DNA of 25,910 nt from a virus. Shown in pieces: positions 7,412-13,762 of the stretch (position 1 is its first letter; each line of letters starts with the position of its first letter). A program made the position numbers and the translations under genes. The stretch is from positions 1 to 25,910 of the IMG/VR virus record IMGVR_UViG_3300020392_000811. The stretch is one strand, 5' to 3'. A model generated the notes under the pieces. That model ran no database searches. It was not told the DNA's origin and worked only from the letters and a program-made list of their open reading frames with translations.

Positions 7412-9097
7412 TTAAAGAGTTTCCAATCCTTTCACGTATACTTTTCCGTAGAATTCTGGACGAACTACTTTTTTCGCGTAACGTGTCATGACACCTTTTC
7501 TTGGTGTGAAGTTTACTGGATCGTAAACTAATGGAGTCATGATGAGAGGAACATATGGAGAGAATACCGCACCTGTTTCTAGGAACTGTGCACCCCTGAA
7601 GCCCATTAATATAATGTTCTCTTTCATGTATGGATTTTTGTATACAGTGTATCTGTTATTGATTGCACCAATCTTTTGTACACCTGCTGCAAATTCCATT
7701 TTAGTTCCATCAGTGTCTGCAGCAAATCCAGGAATAGATTCTAGGATAGTTGCGACTGCCGGAGATGTAACTAAGAAGTTAGCACCACCACGCAATGTTT
7801 TCTGATGAATTTTATTTGAAACTTTCTGCAGTTTAGTACCAAGTGTTTGGAACCATCCACCTTGCGTGTTATAGAACCCGCCAGTAGTAGCAGACGTTTG
7901 TGTAAACGCATTTCCACTGTAAATTTCATTGTTTACTGCTGACCAATACTCAGTAGTTGGAGCAGAAGCAATCAACATGTCAAGAATCTCTAAATCAATC
8001 TCCATTGATACATACTCAGATAACATTGAAGTTAATTCTGCCTCAGCATCAATTGAGTGATAAGCGTTAAGGTCTTGCGCGAACTCAGGAGTCCATACAG
8101 CCTTTAACTTACGAGTCTTAGCAACGATTGGCTCAGACTGAAGTTCCAAGTTAACTTCTGGAATATCAATATCTGTACCGTCATTGATACCATTGCCGGC
8201 GCTAGCTGGGTTACCCTTAAATGGATCAGCATCTTCAAAGTCACCTCTTGTGATATCAGTAGGCTGTTTGCTATAGTTGAGTTTCAACCCACCTACAATA
8301 CCTTTAGCTTGATGAATATTTGCTGCTTCAGAAATTGCAACAACAAATGATGCAGTATAGTTAGCATCAATAGTTGAGAATGCTTGCACAGGAACAATTT
8401 CTGTAGATCCAGATACCAATGTAAATGATCTAACTGCTAATTTATCTGCGTCAGTTGGCACGTTAACAGTTAAGTTAAAGTAGGTGCTTGATACTGAAGT
8501 AAATGCAGAATCAAAATTTAATGATGCACTTGATGCTGCTTCTGCTGCTGCAGCTGAACCGGTGCTTACTGCAGTTGCTGCTAATGTTGCTGCAACAGTT
8601 GGAATAGAATATCCAAATCGACCAGCACCATAAAGACCACCTGAAGGATCACCTGATGTGTTAGTGACACCAAACATAGAGTCATCAGCTTCAGGAGTTC
8701 CAAATGGATGACCATTGTCTCCATCAACATCTGCATTGTCATCATCAAATCCTGGAACTGCTGTACCATATTTGAAGTCTAAATAAAATACTAGACCTGA
8801 TGGCAAGTTCATTGGTTGTACAGAAACAAATTCTTTAGCTGCAAATTCAGCAAAGATTCTTCTTACCAATGGAAGTGCTACACCAGCCCATTCTTCAGAA
8901 CCAGCTGCAGTACCTGTAGCAGATGATTCTTTTACTAGTTGTCTTGCTTGGTTTTCAAGCAATTGTGCCATTCCGGCTTTTTCAGTCTCACTAGAAAGAC
9001 CTTCTAATAGACCCGTTCTTTCCCATTTGTTAACGTGAGCTTTCGCTGCACTTCTTTGAGAATCGTTAGGATCTTGTAATAATGAATTAAGGCTCAT
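7412..9097 (-). CDS. 23: Major capsid protein gp23 (561 aa)
   Basis: The hexamer-forming shell protein of T4-like heads. The diagnostic block is EEWAGVALPLVRRIFAEFAAKEFVSVQPMNLPSGLVFYLDFKYG (residues about 68-111). Later come DIPEVNLELQSEPIVAKTRKLKAVWTPEFAQDLNAYHSIDAEAELTSMLSEYVSMEIDLEILD and a C-terminal FTPRKGVMTRYAKKVVRPEFYGKVYVKGLETL. The first about 60 residues form a charged helical pro-region as in T4, where gp21 removes the N-terminus; LLE at residues 30-32 and 46-48 fits the (L/I)-x-E cleavage rule, but the actual site is uncertain. A Ser/Ala-rich and beta-rich stretch at about 155-270 probably corresponds to the insertion domain. The start follows the gp22 stop by 13 bases with AAGGG upstream, and an intrinsic terminator follows the gene. 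Confidence 0.97.
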   Translation of the reverse strand: MSLNSLLQDPNDSQRSAAKAHVNKWERTGLLEGLSSETEKAGMAQLLENQARQLVKESSATGTAAGSEEWAGVALPLVRRIFAEFAAKEFVSVQPMNLPSGLVFYLDFKYGTAVPGFDDDNADVDGDNGHPFGTPEADDSMFGVTNTSGDPSGGLYGAGRFGYSIPTVAATLAATAVSTGSAAAAEAASSASLNFDSAFTSVSSTYFNLTVNVPTDADKLAVRSFTLVSGSTEIVPVQAFSTIDANYTASFVVAISEAANIHQAKGIVGGLKLNYSKQPTDITRGDFEDADPFKGNPASAGNGINDGTDIDIPEVNLELQSEPIVAKTRKLKAVWTPEFAQDLNAYHSIDAEAELTSMLSEYVSMEIDLEILDMLIASAPTTEYWSAVNNEIYSGNAFTQTSATTGGFYNTQGGWFQTLGTKLQKVSNKIHQKTLRGGANFLVTSPAVATILESIPGFAADTDGTKMEFAAGVQKIGAINNRYTVYKNPYMKENIILMGFRGAQFLETGAVFSPYVPLIMTPLVYDPVNFTPRKGVMTRYAKKVVRPEFYGKVYVKGLETL

Positions 9098-9110
9098 TTT
9101 CTTTTTTCCC

Positions 9111-10301
9111 TTATTTAATTAAACCCGCTAGTTTTTTCCAACGGTTGGCTTGTTCAAAGCCTTCAGTTAATACTTGTGTTGTTTCTTTGCTTGGAGCAGT
9201 TGATGCAACAGGTTTTGATGCCATTGATTTTGACTCTTTAACTACACGCTTTCCTGCCGTAGGCTTATGGAAAGATTCTGCTAAAGTTGTGAATACCAAT
9301 TTTGCTTCTCTTGTGTTACCCGCTCTGTCAAAGTTTTCAATTACTTTCATTTTTTGACCTTCGTTAAGATCAAAATTTCGGAACAATTTGTTTGTGTAAA
9401 GAAGTTTTGCATTTAAAAGATTAACTTCGTTGATGACTGATTTAAGATGAGACACAGTATCATAAGCTTCTTCAAGAGCTTCTTTTGCTTCGTTGCAATT
9501 AGATTCTTTTTTAGCGGCTTTCTTCATCTCTTCATCTTTCTTCATCTCTTCATCTTTCTTCATCTCTTCATCTTTCTTCATCTCTTCATCGTTCATGCCT
9601 CGCTTCTTTTCTGCAACAAGATCTTCTTCTGCTAAGATTGCTTCAATGAGTTCGTCGATTGATGAATTTTCATTAACGCGGAAGTTGTCTGCTCGATCGC
9701 CAATATAATCGGCTCCTCGTTTTTCAGCTGAATACATTTCATTTCGCATCATTTCTTCGTCGTTCATTTCTTCGTCAGCTATGTACATTTCGTTAGATTC
9801 TTCATCTGACATCATGCTGCCTCGCTTCTTTTCTGCAACTAGATCTTCTTCTAACTCTTTGATGATTTCTTCGATGCCCATTTCGTCACCCATGTCATCA
9901 CCATCCATAGCGTCACCCATGTCGTCCATTTCAGCATCCATGTCGTCCATTGGTTCATCCATGTCAGCTTCAGCGCCTGGTTTACTCATAATGTCACCAG
10001 TAAAGTCAATTTCACCGTCCATGTCAGTATCAATTTCGATATCACCAACATCCATTGGTTCACCTTCTGCGCCCATGTCGTCACCCATATCATCCATGGC
10101 CATTTCTCCGTCCATGTCATCCATTGGTTCATCCATAGCCATTTCATCATCTTCAAGCTCACCGATTAACTCAGTTTCGAGCATGCTTTTGATTCTTGGT
10201 TGAAACGCTTCTTGAAGAGCAATCTTTGCATTAGCCAACGCAGTTTCTTTAACAGCTTTAGCGTCCGCAATCGCTTCTTTTAGCAAATCTGATTTTGCCA
10301 T
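9111..10301 (-). CDS. 22: Prohead core scaffold protein gp22 (396 aa)
   Basis: The internal scaffold on which gp23 assembles, digested by the prohead protease afterwards. The N-terminus MAKSDLLKEAIADAKAVKE is helical. Residues about 50-175 are extremely rich in Asp, Glu and Met (DDMDGEMAMDDMGDDM type). A linker follows in which EEDLVAEKKRG occurs twice, then four exact DEEMKK repeats. The C-terminal third has the gp22-like block LNAKLLYTNKLFRNFDLNEGQKMKVIENFDRA and EAKLVFTTLAESF, ending in KKLAGLIK. The frame stays open 48 codons further upstream, but the ATG at 10299-10301 is chosen because a perfect AAGGAG lies seven bases before it, and the upstream extension would run through the AT-rich leader. 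The position directly before gp23 fits T4 order. Confidence 0.93.
   Translation of the reverse strand: MAKSDLLKEAIADAKAVKETALANAKIALQEAFQPRIKSMLETELIGELEDDEMAMDEPMDDMDGEMAMDDMGDDMGAEGEPMDVGDIEIDTDMDGEIDFTGDIMSKPGAEADMDEPMDDMDAEMDDMGDAMDGDDMGDEMGIEEIIKELEEDLVAEKKRGSMMSDEESNEMYIADEEMNDEEMMRNEMYSAEKRGADYIGDRADNFRVNENSSIDELIEAILAEEDLVAEKKRGMNDEEMKKDEEMKKDEEMKKDEEMKKAAKKESNCNEAKEALEEAYDTVSHLKSVINEVNLLNAKLLYTNKLFRNFDLNEGQKMKVIENFDRAGNTREAKLVFTTLAESFHKPTAGKRVVKESKSMASKPVASTAPSKETTQVLTEGFEQANRWKKLAGLIK
9519..9590. repeat. Four exact 18-bp tandem repeats in gp22
   Basis: The 18-base unit TTTCTTCATCTCTTCATC (plus strand) occurs four times without mismatch and encodes DEEMKK four times in the gp22 scaffold. 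Perfect nucleotide identity suggests a recent or slippage-prone expansion. Confidence 0.95.
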
Positions 10302-10308
10302 TTGTTTT

Positions 10309-10314
10309 CTCCTT
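10309..10314 (-). promoter_or_regulatory. Ribosome binding site deciding the gp22 start
   Basis: AAGGAG on the minus strand, seven bases before the ATG at 10299-10301. It fixes the gp22 start and excludes the 48-codon upstream extension of the frame. Confidence 0.85.
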
Positions 10315-10401
10315 AAATTTGTTTTTGGAAATAAGATTATTTGAAATCTTAATAGAATATTATTTTTTATAGACACTATATAGAGATAGCGTATTTCCTT
10401 A

Positions 10402-10409
10402 ATAAATAT
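10402..10409 (-). promoter_or_regulatory. ATATTTAT boundary element in the gp22 leader
   Basis: Minus-strand context GCGCTATATTTATTAAGG, 100 bases before the gp22 ATG and just downstream of the bS21 terminator. This is the only copy with a long leader behind it, consistent with a promoter driving the gp22-gp23 unit. The 178-base gap 10302-10479 otherwise holds only the terminator and an AT-rich leader. Confidence 0.6.
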
Positions 10410-10429
10410 AGCGCTACGTAAAAAACAGT

Positions 10430-10459
10430 AAAAAAGCCCTAACATTTCTGCTAGGACTT
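10430..10459 (-). terminator. Intrinsic terminator after bS21
   Basis: On the minus strand AAGTCCTAGCA-GAAA-TGTTAGGGCTT can form an 11-pair stem with two G-U pairs and a GAAA loop, followed by six T. It lies about 20 bases after the bS21 stop and shares with the capsid terminator the downstream string TTTTTTACTGTTTT. Confidence 0.85.
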
Positions 10460-10479
10460 AAAAAAAAATATATTATTTA

Positions 10480-10719
10480 TTAATCGTATTGATGCATATC
10501 TCTTATTTTCTGCATGTATTTTGCTTTGATAAGTTGTGCTCTACGCTTTACACTAGGTTTTGTAAACGTACGGTTTTCTTTTAAAGCGTCTAATGTTCCT
10601 AGTTGCTTGATTTTTCTTTTAAACGATCTCAATGCAAATGAAATGTCTCCGTCTACTACTGCTACTGCAGATGGTGTACCTGATACGATACTTTTGTGAT
10701 GTTTGTGTTTTTTACTCAT
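10480..10719 (-). CDS. rpsU: Phage-encoded ribosomal protein bS21 (79 aa)
   Basis: A small basic protein matching small-subunit ribosomal protein bS21. A His/Lys-rich start (MSKKHKHHKS) is followed by VAVVDGDISFALRSFKRKIKQLGTL (residues about 19-43), where bacterial bS21 has a V-x-x-x-x-ALRRFKR core, then FTKPSVKRRAQLIKAKYMQKIRD (52-74). The KPSV-x-x-RA-x-x-x-KA-x-Y-x-Q-x-x-RD pattern is typical of Bacteroidota bS21, including the Tyr at 68. bS21 sits on the 30S platform near the 3' end of 16S rRNA and affects mRNA selection; in Flavobacterium it helps hide the anti-Shine-Dalgarno sequence. Phage bS21 genes are known, for example in pelagiphages. I chose the ATG at 10717-10719, ten bases after the upstream stop, over a 41-residue-longer GTG start inside the preceding gene. 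There is no Shine-Dalgarno site. A terminator follows. Confidence 0.9.
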   Translation of the reverse strand: MSKKHKHHKSIVSGTPSAVAVVDGDISFALRSFKRKIKQLGTLDALKENRTFTKPSVKRRAQLIKAKYMQKIRDMHQYD

Positions 10720-10729
10720 ATAACTTGTT

Positions 10730-11200
10730 TTAAAATTTTCTGCTTGGGCGTCTTCTAGGATTATTACTTCTTGGAGCTTTAAATGCAAATTTACTAAGCT
10801 CTGGTAGTTGTGCAAAATATCCTTGAATCTTTTGTGATTCACTTCCTGGATCTTCTCCTACACGAAAGTAAAAATATCCTGTGCGACCTGATTTGGATTT
10901 TTCATGCTTGATAATAGTAAATCCTTTTTTAGTAGTCCAACGTTGTATTTCTTTGGCTACTGCCATTGCTTCTTGTGGGTCACGTAATTGATATATAACA
11001 TGTCCTGCATAGTCTGTTAAATTGTTTACTAGTTGAGCTTCGTCTATAAATTCTTCTGCAGTAAGTTCTTTTTTTGCTTTAGCTAGATCTTCCATATTTT
11101 TTGTTAGATCTGGAAGTACTGCATTTAATTCTGATGCTTCTGCAGACGAAATTTCATTCAACCCAAAAAAGTCTCGATACATTTTTTTAAACTTACTCAT
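10730..11200 (-). CDS. Unassigned late protein upstream of bS21 (156 aa)
   Basis: A soluble protein with a helical N-terminal half (MSKFKKMYRDFFGLNEISSAEASELNAVLPDLTKNMEDLAKAKKEL) and a compact alpha/beta C-terminal half: AGHVIYQLRDPQEAMAVAKEIQRW, TTKKGFTIIKHEKSKSGRTGYFYFRVG, then a very basic tail NNPRRRPSRKF. I do not recognise the family. It lies between the prohead protease group and bS21, so a role in the prohead core or late RNA/DNA binding is possible; the basic tail would suit nucleic acid contact, which is inference. I prefer the ATG at 11198-11200 over one two codons upstream because AAGAG then has seven-base spacing. The ATATTTAT element lies 19 bases before it. Confidence 0.75.
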   Translation of the reverse strand: MSKFKKMYRDFFGLNEISSAEASELNAVLPDLTKNMEDLAKAKKELTAEEFIDEAQLVNNLTDYAGHVIYQLRDPQEAMAVAKEIQRWTTKKGFTIIKHEKSKSGRTGYFYFRVGEDPGSESQKIQGYFAQLPELSKFAFKAPRSNNPRRRPSRKF

Positions 11201-11219
11201 TATCATGCTCTTATATTAT

Positions 11220-11227
11220 ATAAATAT
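11220..11227 (-). promoter_or_regulatory. ATATTTAT boundary element
   Basis: Minus-strand context GTATATATTTATATAATATA, 19 bases before the ATG at 11200. It could start a short transcript carrying the 156-residue gene and bS21 up to the terminator at 10430-10459. Confidence 0.5.
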
Positions 11228-11244
11228 ATACGTTAAATTCCAAA

Positions 11245-11658
11245 TTATCCTACTTCAAAATATCTACCAACGCCATGTGCTATATCTTCAAATGCTGCTT
11301 CCATTCTACGTTCATGTATTAACACTTCATTTGCAGATTTTTGAAATTGTTTGAGTGCTTCATTAATGCCTTTTATTTGACGACTTGCATTTATTGAATC
11401 AATCATATCTTCTTTTTCTGTAACAAGTTGTGAAGCAGTTTCAACAATGCTAGTAATTTTTTCTACTACTTCTTTTAACTGTCCTTTACCATATACAGAT
11501 TCGCCCATTTGCGAAAATGTTTTTACTGCTTCGTGAAATTCACGTTTTTGTTGAGTGGTTAATGGAGCAGGACCTTCTGAAAATACTGTCTGCTTTTCGT
11601 TGACATTTTCATTTAATATGTCATGTATTGCGTTTAAATTTTTGCTTTTAAATTTCAT
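11245..11658 (-). CDS. Putative prohead core component, coiled coil (137 aa)
   Basis: A mostly helical protein starting MKFKSKNLNAIHDILNENVNEKQ. Long heptad-like stretches (QKREFHEAVKTFSQM, LKEVVEKITSIVETASQLVTEKEDMIDSINASRQIKGINEALKQFQKSANEVLIHERRMEAAFEDIAHGV) suggest a coiled coil. I cannot name a family. It lies directly after the prohead protease gene, where T4 has core genes (67, 68, 21, 22), so a small internal scaffold protein is a reasonable inference. The frame could begin at a GTG nine codons earlier, inside gp21, but the ATG at 11656-11658 has AGGA six bases upstream and follows the gp21 stop by one base. Translation is therefore coupled to gp21. Confidence 0.75.
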   Translation of the reverse strand: MKFKSKNLNAIHDILNENVNEKQTVFSEGPAPLTTQQKREFHEAVKTFSQMGESVYGKGQLKEVVEKITSIVETASQLVTEKEDMIDSINASRQIKGINEALKQFQKSANEVLIHERRMEAAFEDIAHGVGRYFEVG

Positions 11659-11659
11659 G

Positions 11660-12304
11660 TTATATCCTACATTTACCATCTTCACATAATATTGACGTGA
11701 TTAGGTTGTTAACTTTATCATATTTATTTGTTGTTTGTCGTTGAACCGATTCATTTATTCCAGCACTTTCAAATCTACCTTTTATTGGTCTTACATATGC
11801 TCCATGTGTTGATGGATTACTAACAAAGTCCCAACAAATCAATTCAAAATCTTCTTGAACCTCTACTGTGCCTTCGTTTCGGAGTTCTTTTACGCTGCCT
11901 AAGCCTCTGCTAGATATTCCCAATGTAATACCAGCTTCAAACAAAGACTTTAATATTTTACCAGACGGAGTATCTAAAACTTGTATTGTTCCTTTAAGAT
12001 CATCTCCTTCCCAAAATATTTTTAAAATGTTGTGAGACACATTGTTCAAGTTAACTACACTTGACTCTGGATGATCTAATTCTCCAAGAGCTCTGTTTTG
12101 ATCTATGTATTCTTTTTGATATCGTTGACATTCTCGCGCCAAAATATTTTTAGGATATACTCTTCCGTTTTGATTTTTAGCTCCCGCTCTTTGCAAAACT
12201 CCTTGAACTATCAATGCTCCCGGAACACCATATTTTGCTCCATGTGATTCGTTTATAGAACCAATAGGCTTAAATGGCATATATTCTACTAATAATTTTG
12301 ACAT
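11660..12304 (-). CDS. 21: Prohead core protease gp21 (214 aa)
   Basis: The serine-type protease that matures the T4-like head by cleaving scaffold and capsid proteins after (L/I)-x-E sites, and then itself. The expected blocks are present: GVLQRAGAKNQNGRVYP (about 35-51), the catalytic His in GELDHPE (His78), GTIQVLDTPSGK, the catalytic Ser in GITLGISSRGLGSV (Ser131 or Ser132), and the conserved DFVSNPSTHGAYV (159-171). Length matches T4 gp21 (212 residues). The C-terminal tail (ESVQRQTTNKYDKVNNLITSILCEDGKCRI) is probably the autocleaved segment, as in relatives. The start is the ATG at 12302-12304, preceded by AGGAG with six-base spacing that overlaps the end of the upstream gene. Confidence 0.95.
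   Translation of the reverse strand: MSKLLVEYMPFKPIGSINESHGAKYGVPGALIVQGVLQRAGAKNQNGRVYPKNILARECQRYQKEYIDQNRALGELDHPESSVVNLNNVSHNILKIFWEGDDLKGTIQVLDTPSGKILKSLFEAGITLGISSRGLGSVKELRNEGTVEVQEDFELICWDFVSNPSTHGAYVRPIKGRFESAGINESVQRQTTNKYDKVNNLITSILCEDGKCRI
11665..11668 (-). promoter_or_regulatory. Ribosome binding site deciding the start at 11658
   Basis: AGGA on the minus strand, six bases before the ATG at 11656-11658 and inside the last codons of gp21. It favours this ATG over a GTG nine codons upstream. Confidence 0.55.
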
Positions 12305-12305
12305 C

Positions 12306-12878
12306 TTACTCTCCTAATGATCTAACTCGCTCTGATATTTTAATTAATCGTTCTGATATTTTTCTTAATGCGTTATGCGTCCCACTACTAAAACCAGAAT
12401 GTGCTATTCCAGATTCAGTTTTTAATCTACCAGTATATTTAACAGTCTCTTCAATTTCTTTTAATTTTTTAGCTACTTCTCGAATAGCACTGTTAACAGT
12501 CTGTTTAGGATTTGAATTTGGTTTTCCTAAAGCAAAATCACGATATCCTTCTATAAGTTGTTCATACTTACGATCCATTGCTTCTGCAACGCCAGGATAT
12601 TTCATTTCCTTTTTTTCTTTTTTAGAAAATGAATATTTTGTAGGAACCGGAGCTACTCCTGCTGTAGTAGACATTTCATCTAACTCTTCTCCATTACATG
12701 GCACATGATCACATTTTTCATCTTTACCATCTCCATCATCATATTTACCTTTTGCTTCTGCTTTCACATCATCGCCTGGCTCATACCATATACCATCTCC
12801 ATCATTGTCCTGCCATCTTTTTTCTTTTTCATCTAGCGCTTGAAAATTTTCAACTATTTGTTCTAAGAATGATTTCAT
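12306..12878 (-). CDS. Putative prohead core protein with calcium-loop motif (190 aa)
   Basis: An acidic N-terminal third contains a canonical D-x-D-x-D-G loop (DNDGDGIWYEPGDDV, residues 24-38) and a weaker second one (DDGDGKDE, 47-54), with Cys56 and Cys61 nearby. This layout resembles calcium-binding loops of EF-hand or dockerin type; binding is not proven. A linker MSTTAGVAPVPTKYSFSKK (69-87) resembles segments seen in core proteins of T4-like marine phages. The C-terminal part is helical and basic (VNSAIREVAKKLKEIEETV, ALRKISERLIKISERVRSLGE). It overlaps the upstream 283-residue gene by four bases (ATGA), has AGGG before its ATG, and precedes gp21 by one base. A head-core role is inferred from position between gp20 and gp21, where T4 carries genes 67 and 68. 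Confidence 0.75.
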   Translation of the reverse strand: MKSFLEQIVENFQALDEKEKRWQDNDGDGIWYEPGDDVKAEAKGKYDDGDGKDEKCDHVPCNGEELDEMSTTAGVAPVPTKYSFSKKEKKEMKYPGVAEAMDRKYEQLIEGYRDFALGKPNSNPKQTVNSAIREVAKKLKEIEETVKYTGRLKTESGIAHSGFSSGTHNALRKISERLIKISERVRSLGE

Positions 12879-13726
12879 TTGTGTACCCTATTTAATTCGT
12901 CAATCAAATCCATATAACGCATCAATGATACTATATGCGATTCTTTTAATCGTTTCATTGTTTCTACGTTGCAAAGCATTTCAGAAAGTCGTTCAACTTT
13001 TATTTTAGTTACTTTATCTGTTATGTGTTTAGCATGTTCTGCTAAACGCGTTTTCAACGTAGGAATAACTTCACTAACATATTCACGCAATGCTTCTGTG
13101 TCATTAACATTGGTAATATATTTGTTCAACAACTGTTTCTGTGATTCTGAAAGCACTGAATACTTGTCGTTGAATTTGTCTATCATTATTTTATATGTTA
13201 ACAATCTTGTTGCTTTTTCTTGTTTTGAAAATTCTTCAACAAGCGTAGGTTTTGCCGTCTCTTTCTTTTCTGTTAACAGCGTGTGTTCCAGTATTGCATT
13301 TTTACATTCCATTAATCGTTTAGGATTATCAGAGTCTTTATATTCAAACAACATGTATATTGAAGCTAAAGCTTTGTAGTTGTTTATGTGTATTTTAGCA
13401 ACACGTTCAAACACAAAGTTTTCAGATATTTCTTTTACCAGATTGTATCGTTGCCGTTTCAAAACACTTTGATTGAGACGAGCATATGATTCTCTAATGG
13501 TTCTGATAAAATCTAAAGCACGTGCCTCAGTTTTGTGTTGTTCTTTTATCAATGAATTATATAATTGAAGTTCTTTTGCTAACTCTGTGTTTTTGCCGAA
13601 ATATTTTTTTATAATATCAACAGTTACAGTTTTATCAGAAGACATTGTTTCTGAAGTTAACTTTCTAACAAGCATCTCGAAAAGTATTCCGGTATTCTTG
13701 TATTTTGAATGTTTTAGTTTTTTCAT
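12875..13726 (-). CDS. Unassigned protein between portal and protease, helical (283 aa)
   Basis: A basic, almost entirely helical protein starting MKKLKHSKYKNTGILFEMLVRKLTSE. It continues with KKYFGKNTELAKELQLYNSLIKEQ, RLNQSVLKRQRYNLVKEISENF and LTEKKETAKPTLVEEFSKQEKATRLLTYKIMIDKFN, and ends in repeated helices (LKTRLAEHAKHITDKVTKIKVERLSEMLCNVETMKRLKES). There is no signal peptide or membrane segment. I do not recognise a characterised family. Sitting directly after the portal gene and before the core and protease genes, it may be part of the prohead core or the portal initiation complex; this is position-based inference. The ATG at 13724-13726 lacks a Shine-Dalgarno site and may be partly folded into a small hairpin (TACTG-GCTG-CAGTA). 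The ATATTTAT element is 26 bases upstream. Confidence 0.75.
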   Translation of the reverse strand: MKKLKHSKYKNTGILFEMLVRKLTSETMSSDKTVTVDIIKKYFGKNTELAKELQLYNSLIKEQHKTEARALDFIRTIRESYARLNQSVLKRQRYNLVKEISENFVFERVAKIHINNYKALASIYMLFEYKDSDNPKRLMECKNAILEHTLLTEKKETAKPTLVEEFSKQEKATRLLTYKIMIDKFNDKYSVLSESQKQLLNKYITNVNDTEALREYVSEVIPTLKTRLAEHAKHITDKVTKIKVERLSEMLCNVETMKRLKESHIVSLMRYMDLIDELNRVHK

Positions 13727-13752
13727 ACTGCAGCCAGTAGTTTTCTTTATTA

Positions 13753-13760
13753 ATAAATAT
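13753..13760 (-). promoter_or_regulatory. ATATTTAT boundary element
   Basis: Minus-strand context AACTATATTTATTAATAAAG, beginning two bases after the portal TAA stop and 26 bases before the next ATG. Confidence 0.5.
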
Positions 13761-13762
13761 AG

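Noticed and set aside
8581-8769. Minus-strand 62-codon frame inside gp23
   Set aside because: Out of frame within the capsid gene, repetitive Leu/Val/Met composition, no start signal.
9519-9590. Tandem repeats as a possible CRISPR array or iteron origin
   Set aside because: Units are contiguous without spacers and encode an in-frame DEEMKK repeat within gp22.
9447-10203. Plus-strand reading frames opposite gp22 (Ser/Met/Phe-repetitive products)
   Set aside because: Their repeats are the reverse complement of the Asp/Met- and DEEMKK-coding repeats of gp22; no independent coding evidence.
10302-10445. 48-codon N-terminal extension of gp22
   Set aside because: It would translate the AT-rich leader; a perfect AAGGAG seven bases before the ATG at 10301 defines the start.
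10720-10842. 41-codon N-terminal extension of bS21 from a GTG
   Set aside because: It overlaps the preceding gene by over 100 bases; the family begins close to the ATG at 10719.
11717-11730. ATATTTAT-like string on the plus strand inside gp21
   Set aside because: Opposite orientation and inside a coding region; no plus-strand gene follows.
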